Source of the DNA: Bacteroidota bacterium
Lineage (GTDB): Bacteria; Bacteroidota; Ignavibacteria; UBA10030; UBA8401
Assembly (NCBI GenBank): GCA_003456055.1
Contig: DMPG01000136.1
Location: 2,418 to 11,362 of the forward strand
DNA length: 8,945 nucleotides
Reading direction: 5' to 3'
The notes below the pieces were generated by a model. The model was not told the DNA's origin and made no database searches. It was given only the letters and a program-made list of their open reading frames with translations. Below are positions 1-4,845 of the stretch, in pieces (the first letter of the stretch is position 1; every line of letters begins with the position of its first letter). A program made the translations under genes and the position numbers.

Positions 1-710
1 TCGCTTCGTACACCAGGATTCTCATCCGTTTGAAGTGATTTTATTAAAACAGTTTTAATCGATGGATCGACGATTTTTTTGTTTTCAGATTGATTTCGGA
101 TGGCATTAACCGATGAAAGGCGTACACCAACATTCGATTCGTTCAACAAGGCATGCGTAAGTAATTTCTGAATTTCAGGATCATCAATCTTTCCTTTAAT
201 GTGCATCGGAGCGACTGCATCAAATTCAAATTCTATTTCGCCATCGCTTGCATCATTGTCAATGAATCGCACATTGGAAATGGTTGTTTGCGGTTTCGTA
301 TCTGTGGAATTTGAGACCGGCTGGAAAGCAAATCCTTGGGTATTCGATTTCGGCGAGGATAAATAATATCCAACTACCATACCAACTATTAGAATAACTG
401 CACTGCCAAACGCAATTTTGGGTTGAAGAAATTCCGCAGCAACACTAATAATTTGATTACCAATTGATTTTCTATTCCGCTCTTTGCGTAATGCTTGGCG
501 TAATTGACCACGGGCATCATTCAACAGATCATCCGAGGTTTTTGAAGACGTATTCTTCGAAATGAATGTCTTCAGTTTTCTCAACTCTTGATATTCTTTA
601 TTCAAATCCGGATGCTTTTTTAGATACGAATCGAGCTTCACCTGGTCCTCGCTGCTCAGATCGCCATAAATAGAAAGCAGCATCAGTTCTTTGTATTCGT
701 CTTTTTTCAT
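1..710 (-). CDS. Anti-sigma factor, membrane-anchored, with HEAT-like repeats (partial, C-terminus cut)
   Basis: Read on the minus strand from the ATG at 710; 236 codons are open before the window edge removes the C-terminus. Seen: an N-terminal cytosolic part (about 1-55) of the form 'LMLLSIYGDLSSEDQ' and 'YLKKHPDLNKEYQEL', which resembles the helical anti-sigma domain of the zf-HC2 family but has no cysteines, so it would not bind zinc. A basic stretch (74-82) precedes one membrane helix (about 99-118). After a Ser/Thr-rich linker, residues 177-236 hold two HEAT-like helical pairs ('LLTHALLNESNVGVRLSSV' and 'VLIKSLQTDENPGVR'). The gene starts 2 nt after the stop of the ECF sigma gene, the usual sigma/anti-sigma order. 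Inference: it holds the sigma factor at the inner membrane and senses an envelope signal through the HEAT-like part. It lacks a strong Shine-Dalgarno, so translation is probably coupled to the sigma gene. Confident as an anti-sigma; the signal is unknown. Confidence 0.8.
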   Translation of the reverse strand, partial: MKKDEYKELMLLSIYGDLSSEDQVKLDSYLKKHPDLNKEYQELRKLKTFISKNTSSKTSDDLLNDARGQLRQALRKERNRKSIGNQIISVAAEFLQPKIAFGSAVILIVGMVVGYYLSSPKSNTQGFAFQPVSNSTDTKPQTTISNVRFIDNDASDGEIEFEFDAVAPMHIKGKIDDPEIQKLLTHALLNESNVGVRLSSVNAIRNQSENKKIVDPSIKTVLIKSLQTDENPGVRS

Positions 711-712
711 AA

Positions 713-1279
713 TTATTCTTCGTATAAATCTTTTAATTGTATTCTCATCTTTTGTGTCGCTTCAAATAGATATTTCTTTACCGTTCCTTCAGCACAACTC
801 ATCATTATCGCAATGTCTTTTATCTTATAATCCTGATAATGCCGAAGTGTAAATACCAGTTTTTGTTTTGGAGATAGATCTTGAAGTGCATCTTCAATTC
901 TTAGCGAGATTTCATTCCCATAGGTTTGTGAATCCGTCTCAACATCACTGACTGCATGCACAACAGTCGTTTCATCATCATCTTCATCATCCATTGAAAC
1001 GTGGGATATCCGTTTTTTCTTTTCGCGATGTGTTAAGCAAACATTGGTCGCAATTCGGAATATCCACGTCGAAAACTCGCTTTGCTGCTGGAACTTTGAC
1101 AGCCCTTTAAAAACGCGGATAAACGTTTCCTGATAAATATCTTTTGCATCATCGGCACAGCGGGTATAACGGGATGCAATATTAATCACATCTTTATCAT
1201 ATCGAAAGATCAGCTGCTCAAACGCAGAATAATCCCCTGCTTTAGATTGCTCTATGAGTTCGGTATCCGTTTGCACCAT
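713..1279 (-). CDS. ECF-type RNA polymerase sigma factor (sigma-70 family)
   Basis: A 188-residue protein, normal length for an extracytoplasmic function sigma factor. Region 2 spans about residues 18-88, with 'CADDAKDIYQETFIRVFKGL' (core-binding, region 2.1-2.2) and 'SEFSTWIFRIATNVCLTHR' (-10 recognition and melting, region 2.3-2.4). An acidic linker (97-105, D/E-rich) follows. Region 4 spans about 128-183, with 'LSPKQKLVFTLRHYQDYKIK' and a helix-turn-helix ending 'AEGTVKKYLFEATQKMR', which would contact the -35 element. The reading frame stays open upstream to 1438, but the ATG at 1279 is chosen because it begins the family-typical start (D-T-E-L-I-E-Q-S-K-A-G-D) and avoids overlap with the divergent gene. 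No strong Shine-Dalgarno is visible. It forms an operon with the anti-sigma gene downstream. The regulon cannot be told from this window. Confidence 0.92.
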   Translation of the reverse strand: MVQTDTELIEQSKAGDYSAFEQLIFRYDKDVINIASRYTRCADDAKDIYQETFIRVFKGLSKFQQQSEFSTWIFRIATNVCLTHREKKKRISHVSMDDEDDDETTVVHAVSDVETDSQTYGNEISLRIEDALQDLSPKQKLVFTLRHYQDYKIKDIAIMMSCAEGTVKKYLFEATQKMRIQLKDLYEE

Positions 1280-1332
1280 ATGAATGCGTTTATCTATTAG
1301 ACTTTTGATGCAGCGAAAAGGTTGTGGTACAA

Positions 1333-1361
1333 TTGACTGCTGATTCAGTGAACCGTATATT
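1333..1361 (+). promoter_or_regulatory. Sigma70-type promoter for the gene at 1385
   Basis: TTGACT (1333-1338), a 17-nt spacer and TATATT (1356-1361) give a near-consensus promoter reading rightward, with a predicted start near 1368. A GGTGA ribosome site at 1373-1377 lies 7 nt before the ATG at 1385. The spacer contains TTCAGTGAA (1344-1352), a perfect odd-length palindrome that could be an operator. The same intergenic stretch must also hold the leftward promoter of the sigma operon, for which I see no clear boxes. Confidence 0.6.
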
Positions 1362-1384
1362 ATTGAAATAATGGTGAATTTACG

Positions 1385-1783
1385 ATGAAAATATTGTTCG
1401 GTTGCATTTTGTTTTTGCCAATTCTGACGATTGGACAACTGCGGGAATTTAACTTTTATATAGAGAGAAAGGATTCGACTGTTACATTCCGACTCACTTC
1501 TATGGAGACTTTTCCCTGTTTAGGGTATTCAATCAGAACTTTTGAGATGTGGAATCATGATACGTTGGTCATTGAAATTCGGGGATTCGTTAAGCCGTCG
1601 AATTGTTATTCTACAGTTGATGCAGCAAGGAAGATTCAACCGATCAGAGCATTACGATCAAAAAAGTTTGCAGTAAAACTTCGATGGAAAGAAAAAAGCG
1701 ATCTGTGGCTCGTAGATGCAACTACTGAATCAGTAACCGCAAAAGAAAAGCAGGTCTCTTTTACTTCGTGGTTCCGAGATTGA
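1385..1783 (+). CDS. Small exported protein of unknown function
   Basis: A 132-residue protein I do not recognise. Residues 1-18 form a signal peptide: a Lys near the start, a hydrophobic core (ILFGCILFLPILTI) and a likely cut after Gly17 or Gln18. Cys7 sits too early to be a lipobox, so a lipoprotein is unlikely. The mature part alternates hydrophobic and polar residues in short strands and looks beta-rich. It has two cysteines, Cys45 in 'TFPCLGY' and Cys74 in 'KPSNCYST', which could form a disulfide outside the cytoplasm. It has its own promoter and ribosome site and ends just before a hairpin terminator, so it is probably transcribed alone. It is divergent from the ECF sigma gene and could be in its regulon, but no shared promoter motif shows this. 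Confidence 0.72.
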   Translation: MKILFGCILFLPILTIGQLREFNFYIERKDSTVTFRLTSMETFPCLGYSIRTFEMWNHDTLVIEIRGFVKPSNCYSTVDAARKIQPIRALRSKKFAVKLRWKEKSDLWLVDATTESVTAKEKQVSFTSWFRD

Positions 1784-1804
1784 TATGAAACCACAACACC
1801 AAAA

Positions 1805-1842
1805 GGAATATTTTTCGACTTCATATTCCCCTTTTTATTTTT
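1805..1842 (+). terminator. Rho-independent terminator between convergent genes
   Basis: GGAATAT (1805-1811) pairs with ATATTCC (1823-1829) across an 11-nt loop and is followed by a T-rich run (1832-1842). It lies 21 nt after the stop of the exported-protein gene. An A-run before the stem (1801-1804) could give weaker termination for the leftward gene ending at 1910. Confidence 0.65.
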
Positions 1843-1909
1843 TGGATTTCAACGTTCGCCGGAATGACGATAAACGTATCGGGTTAGTTTGTCTAAAAAA
1901 AATCTCTTG

Positions 1910-2314
1910 TTAATTTTTACGAACTGCAGGATTGCTTGATTCGATCTGCAACACTCTTCTCTTTGGAAAATTCTTTTTTTCCTGTAATTGAAACTGCACA
2001 TCAAAAACTACTTCCGAAGCGCGTTTTTTACCGTTGTATGTTTCCGGTGTCCATTTTATTTTTCGAAGGGTGGATTTGACCGAACTACTGAAAATTCCGT
2101 AACCGCCAAAATCGATAGAAGTGACATTGCCAAGAGAATCAATTTCAACACTCACTCTCGCAATATCTTCAACTCCGGCACGTCGTGCTATTTCGGGATA
2201 GACGATAAGACTCTTCAGTGAATCCCAACCGATCTCCGGCTTAGCTTCCACCAGAGCGTCTTGCGAATACCCAAACGAAACTAACAACAAAATTGACAAA
2301 CAAATTGTTTTCAT
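1910..2314 (-). CDS. Exported TonB C-terminal domain protein
   Basis: A 134-residue protein. Residues 1-18 are a signal peptide ending 'GYSQ'. Residues about 33-110 match the TonB C-terminal fold: the entry motif 'VYPEIARRAG', then 'RVSVEIDSLGNVTSIDF', then 'LRKIKWTPETYNGKK' and a last strand 'EVVFDVQFQL'. A true TonB carries an N-terminal membrane anchor and a Pro-rich periplasm-spanning linker; both are missing, so this is a free or cleaved periplasmic TonB-C protein. It probably does not transmit energy itself, and could bind a TonB box or another envelope partner (inference). The last ~24 residues are basic and outside the domain. The start is fixed by AAGGAG at 2321-2326 (minus strand), 6 nt before the ATG. 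It appears monocistronic and converges on the gene at 1385. Confidence 0.8.
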   Translation of the reverse strand: MKTICLSILLLVSFGYSQDALVEAKPEIGWDSLKSLIVYPEIARRAGVEDIARVSVEIDSLGNVTSIDFGGYGIFSSSVKSTLRKIKWTPETYNGKKRASEVVFDVQFQLQEKKNFPKRRVLQIESSNPAVRKN

Positions 2315-2320
2315 ATTACG

Positions 2321-2326
2321 CTCCTT
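2321..2326 (-). promoter_or_regulatory. Strong ribosome binding site for the TonB-C gene
   Basis: On the minus strand this reads AAGGAG, 6 nt before the ATG at 2314. It is the best Shine-Dalgarno in the left half of the window and decides the start. Confidence 0.75.
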
Positions 2327-2400
2327 GTAAATAATTACTATGGAATGTCATTGAATTTCGATAGAGAATCAAGTCTAAAATCAATTCTTCAATAAAAAGA

Positions 2401-2529
2401 AATGAAAAAGCATTTACTGTCGGTGCAGATATAAAAGAAATGGTGGATATAAAAACCGAACAAAGATTCCCCAATAATCAGCAAGAATTGTTTTACAAAT
2501 TTTTGAAAAATTATTCACCAGATTACTGA
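2401..2529 (+). pseudogene. Relic of an enoyl-CoA hydratase gene (central fragment)
   Basis: Translated from 2401 the plus strand reads 'NEKAFTVGADIKEMVD' and, further on, 'NNQQELFYK', then a TGA at 2527. This aligns without gaps to residues 58-90 of the intact enoyl-CoA hydratase at 3670: by my hand count 21 of 33 residues and about 71 of 99 bases match. Many differences are third-position changes (AAA/AAG, GCA/GCG, GCA/GCT), so the copy evolved as a coding gene before it broke. The match includes the oxyanion-hole segment G-A-D-I-K-E-M, but the part with the catalytic glutamates is absent. An in-frame TAG lies at 2362 and no usable start is visible. Similarity may extend faintly left to about 2345 with a frame change. 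The right end runs into the stop of the leftward gene at 2523. It is much closer to the 3670 gene than to the crotonase at 7254. Confidence 0.8.
2498..2512. repeat. Perfect AT palindrome at the end of the relic
   Basis: AATTTTT, a central G, then AAAAATT. It lies 11 nt beyond the stop of the leftward two-gene unit and could act as a weak hairpin there. The matching place in the intact hydratase gene has no palindrome, so it arose after the relic stopped coding. Confidence 0.35.
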
Positions 2530-3017
2530 ACAATAACATTAATTATGGATGAATACTCGGATTTTGGATGAGGATTAGAAAATTTGGGATACGGATCTAA
2601 CTGCAAAAGCGAGAGACCAACGGCTACAGTATCCACTGTAATATGTCGTTGTGAATATCGGTCTACATATCCATAAATAGGGAGGTTAATAAAAACGGTA
2701 TCCTGGTCATTTTTTTTGATCCAAAATTGAGCCTTCGCAACACCTTCCCATTTACAAAAAACACCTGACGGACAACGACTATCATCAAGAACATCTTTGA
2801 ATCCAATTGAAATATTTTTTGCTTGCAGCAAAGTATCTTTACCAAATTTTAAATTAACAATGTGCGATGTACCATAATTTTGAAAATAAATTCTTTGAAT
2901 ATTTGTAAGCCATAACGAGTCTGTCTTGCCATCCGATTTATGAATGATCATTTTCATCTGACCAAAACTGATTGTACACATCAATAGTGCACCTGTAAAA
3001 AATAATGGTAGACGCAT
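2523..3017 (-). CDS. Exported protein with D-S-R-C-P...C-x-W motif, unknown function
   Basis: A 164-residue protein from the chosen start at 3017. Two starts are possible. The ATG at 3035 overlaps the stop of the upstream gene (ATGA, 3032-3035); the ATG at 3017 has GGAG (3023-3026, minus strand) 5 nt before it, so I prefer it. Residues 1-20 are a signal peptide ending 'SFGQ'. Residues 22-45 (K-M-I-I-H-K-S-D-G-K ... I-Q-R-I-Y-F) repeat the N-terminal module of the upstream gene. Residues 79-92, 'DSRCPSGVFCKWEG', carry two cysteines likely to form a disulfide; this pattern is known to me from small secreted bacterial proteins without a set function. The C-terminus has 'LDPYPKF' and a final strand. 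It has no T9SS sorting domain, unlike its partner. Probably periplasmic or secreted; role unknown. Confidence 0.78.
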   Translation of the reverse strand: MRLPLFFTGALLMCTISFGQMKMIIHKSDGKTDSLWLTNIQRIYFQNYGTSHIVNLKFGKDTLLQAKNISIGFKDVLDDSRCPSGVFCKWEGVAKAQFWIKKNDQDTVFINLPIYGYVDRYSQRHITVDTVAVGLSLLQLDPYPKFSNPHPKSEYSSIINVIVQ

Positions 3018-3031
3018 AAAAACTCCGTTCT

Positions 3032-3505
3032 TCATTTGATCAACATTAGTTTCTTAGTCATTGTTCTGCCGTTGTATTTTACATCGAAAAAATAGGAGCC
3101 GCTGGAGACGATCTGTCCGGCATCATTTCGTCCATTCCACACAATCGAATGCAGTCCGGCATCCTGAGTCCGTTTCTCAAACGTTCTAATAACCCTCCCC
3201 TGCACATCAAAAATTAATGCTTCCACTTCACCGTGTTGAGGTATTTCATACTCAATTTTCGTAGTTGGATTAAAAGGATTGGGGTAATTTTGACGAAGGG
3301 TAAATGAAAAGATAATCTGCTGAATCAAATTCTGTTGTTGAACTTCTGTGGTATTTCCAACAAATTTAATCTGCGTGATATCTTTTAGTGAGTATGATTG
3401 TTTTTTGCCGTCTTTGGTATAGATATGCAGTGTATCTATTTGAGCGGTAACTAACTCCACAATAACGTTTAGCAAGAGAAAACAATGGATAAAATTTCTA
3501 AACAT
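3032..3505 (-). CDS. Small T9SS-sorted secreted protein (type A C-terminal sorting domain)
   Basis: A 157-residue protein. Residues 1-22 are a signal peptide ending 'TAQ'. Residues 25-49 form a short module (T-L-H-I-Y-T-K-D-G-K ... I-T-Q-I-K-F). A Gln-rich stretch follows (56-63). Residues about 69-157 are a full type IX sorting domain: 'LRQNYPNPFNPTTKIEYEIP', 'ALIFDVQGRVIRTF', 'AGLHSIVWNGRNDAGQ', 'SSGSYFFDVKYNG' and the terminal 'TKKLMLIK'. Such domains normally sit behind cargo of several hundred residues and are recognised at the outer membrane for export and surface attachment. Here the cargo is only about 45 residues. It is the first gene of a two-gene unit; its TGA overlaps a possible ATG of the next gene. 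A leftward promoter candidate lies about 55 nt upstream. Confidence 0.85.
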   Translation of the reverse strand: MFRNFIHCFLLLNVIVELVTAQIDTLHIYTKDGKKQSYSLKDITQIKFVGNTTEVQQQNLIQQIIFSFTLRQNYPNPFNPTTKIEYEIPQHGEVEALIFDVQGRVIRTFEKRTQDAGLHSIVWNGRNDAGQIVSSGSYFFDVKYNGRTMTKKLMLIK

Positions 3506-3559
3506 AAATTACTCTAATCGTATACTGTGAATATCAGACAGAATTGAACATCACTATAA

Positions 3560-3588
3560 AATGTACCGTTGGTTTTCGCTAAAAGCAA
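3560..3588 (-). promoter_or_regulatory. Candidate promoter for the T9SS two-gene unit
   Basis: On the minus strand TTGCTT (3588-3583), a 17-nt spacer and TACATT (3565-3560) are followed by a leader of about 48 nt to the ATG at 3505. A weaker rightward candidate overlaps it, TTGGTT (3569-3574), 18 nt, AATAAT (3593-3598), which could serve the hydratase gene. If both are real, the divergent units compete for the same DNA. Confidence 0.35.
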
Positions 3589-3634
3589 CCCCAATAATCT
3601 CTCCTTTCTTTTTCCAATCACTTCACCTATATTT

Positions 3635-3646
3635 CGGCAAATAATA
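3635..3646 (+). repeat. 12-base leader motif, copy 1 (CGGCAAATAATA)
   Basis: CGGCAAATAATA occurs here, 23 nt before the hydratase ATG, and again at 4815-4826, 19 nt before the helicase ATG. Both copies follow a T-rich stretch (TTT or TTTA). It could be a shared promoter, operator or leader RNA element, or chance. Confidence 0.35.
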
Positions 3647-3669
3647 CCTGCAAAATCATCGGAGAAATT

Positions 3670-4443
3670 ATGGCTTACGAGACACTGTTACTCACCAAAG
3701 AAAATGGTTATGCACTCATTCAAATCAATCGCCCTCATGCATTGAATGCTCTCAACTCTCACGTAATAAAAGATCTATATAACGCGCTGTTTGAGATAGA
3801 CCATGATGATGAAATGAAATGTTCTATTGTAACGGGAAATGAAAAGGCGTTTGCCGCCGGTGCTGATATAAAAGAAATGGCAGATAAGAACGGAAAACAG
3901 ATGTTCAATGACAATCAGTTTGAATCGTTCTACAAAATTCGAACAATCAAAAAACCGATCATTGCGGCAGTGAATGGATTTGCGCTTGGCGGAGGTTGCG
4001 AACTGGTAATGGCGTGCGATATGATCATTGCCAGCGAAACAGCAAAGTTCGGCCAGCCGGAGATCAATCTTGGCGTTATTCCCGGAATGGGGGGCTCGCA
4101 GCGTTTGACGCATGCCGTTGGAAAATATCGTGCTATGGAATTGCTCCTGACCGGCGATATGTTCTCCGCAGAAGATGCATTACAATGGGGATTAATAAAC
4201 AAAGTGGTGCCAAGTGAATTTTTACTTGAAGAAGCAAAATCTCTTGCAAAAAAAATTGCAGGCAAACCGATGATTGCTGTTCAGATTGCAAAAGAAATGA
4301 TCTGTAAAGCACACGATCTTTCTTTACGCGAAGGATTGGAATATGAACGAAGAAAATTTGCTGATCTCTTCGACACTGAAGACCAAAAAGAAGGTATGAA
4401 AGCATTTGTGGAGAAGCGAAAAGCGGTGTGGAAGAATAAATAA
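3670..4443 (+). CDS. Enoyl-CoA hydratase (short-chain crotonase)
   Basis: A 257-residue crotonase that hydrates trans-2-enoyl-CoA to 3-hydroxyacyl-CoA in beta-oxidation or related acyl-CoA routes, in the cytoplasm as a hexamer (family knowledge). Both catalytic glutamates of the rat mitochondrial enzyme (Glu144, Glu164) are present as Glu111 in 'GGGCEL' and Glu131 in 'FGQPEI'. The oxyanion-hole residues are Ala65 in 'AAGADIKEM' and Gly108. The spacing between these sites equals that of the mitochondrial enzyme, and 'NEKAFAAGADIKEM' is identical to it. The motif 'PGMGGSQRL' (138-146) and the C-terminal helix ('EGMKAFVEKRKAVW') complete the fold. GGAGA at 3661-3665 sits 4-5 nt before the ATG. 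No other beta-oxidation gene is adjacent. The true acyl substrate is open; 3-hydroxybutyryl-CoA dehydration (crotonase) is equally possible. A relic of a related gene lies 1.1 kb upstream. Confidence 0.93.
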   Translation: MAYETLLLTKENGYALIQINRPHALNALNSHVIKDLYNALFEIDHDDEMKCSIVTGNEKAFAAGADIKEMADKNGKQMFNDNQFESFYKIRTIKKPIIAAVNGFALGGGCELVMACDMIIASETAKFGQPEINLGVIPGMGGSQRLTHAVGKYRAMELLLTGDMFSAEDALQWGLINKVVPSEFLLEEAKSLAKKIAGKPMIAVQIAKEMICKAHDLSLREGLEYERRKFADLFDTEDQKEGMKAFVEKRKAVWKNK

Positions 4444-4845
4444 TGAAGTATATAAGTCGTTGAGTCGATGAGTAAAAAACAGTGGAGGATACAGAGTACA
4501 CAGAAAATTCTTCTCAACTAAATATCATTAACAAACATTAATTGGAACTCTACTATTTTTTGTGTATCTTTAACCGTTGCAAATATGCAACACCGCATCT
4601 GAAAATCTAACACTGTCTCAGAAGCGGATATACGACACGCTTCTCTGATGGCAATTCGCATTAGGATTTTCCTTCCGCACACTGCATCCAAAAAGCAGCG
4701 AGTCATTTTTTAAAACAACATTTGCCTTACATCAACACCCTGCGACTATTCTCGTTTGAGATTCTTCGCACCGCTCAGAATAAGAGTGATTTGTCTGTTT
4801 CTGCGCTTTGTTTACGGCAAATAATAAACAAAAGGATCTAAAATA
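4444..4845 (+). promoter_or_regulatory. 402-nt gene-free leader before the helicase, with hairpins
   Basis: No convincing gene on either strand. It holds GTTGCA/TGCAAC with an AATA loop (4576-4591), and AGAAGCG (4620-4626) pairing with CGCTTCT (4638-4644), flanked by TCAG/CTGA that could extend the stem with a bulge. A promoter candidate is TTGAGA (4756-4761), 17 nt, AATAAG (4779-4784), giving a leader of about 55 nt. AAGGA (4832-4836) lies 9 nt before the helicase ATG. No strong terminator is visible after the hydratase stop, so readthrough is possible. Cold-induced DEAD-box helicase genes in other bacteria often have long structured leaders (known); that this is one is an inference. Confidence 0.4.
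4815..4826 (+). repeat. 12-base leader motif, copy 2 (CGGCAAATAATA)
   Basis: Exact second copy of the motif at 3635-3646, located between the candidate promoter and the ribosome site of the helicase gene. Confidence 0.35.

Noticed and set aside
1280..1438. N-terminal extension of the sigma factor frame by 53 residues
   Set aside because: The extension overlaps the divergent exported-protein gene and its promoter, has no family similarity and no ribosome site; the ATG at 1279 starts the conserved part.
1988..2221. Rightward open frame opposite the TonB-C gene
   Set aside because: Antisense shadow of a gene with a clear signal peptide, domain and Shine-Dalgarno.
3775..4265. Antisense open frames over the enoyl-CoA hydratase
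   Set aside because: The hydratase has every catalytic motif and the antisense frames have no domain or ribosome site.
4518..4706. Leftward open frame of 62 codons in the leader region
   Set aside because: No ribosome site, no recognisable domain, and it overlaps hairpins; nothing supports translation.
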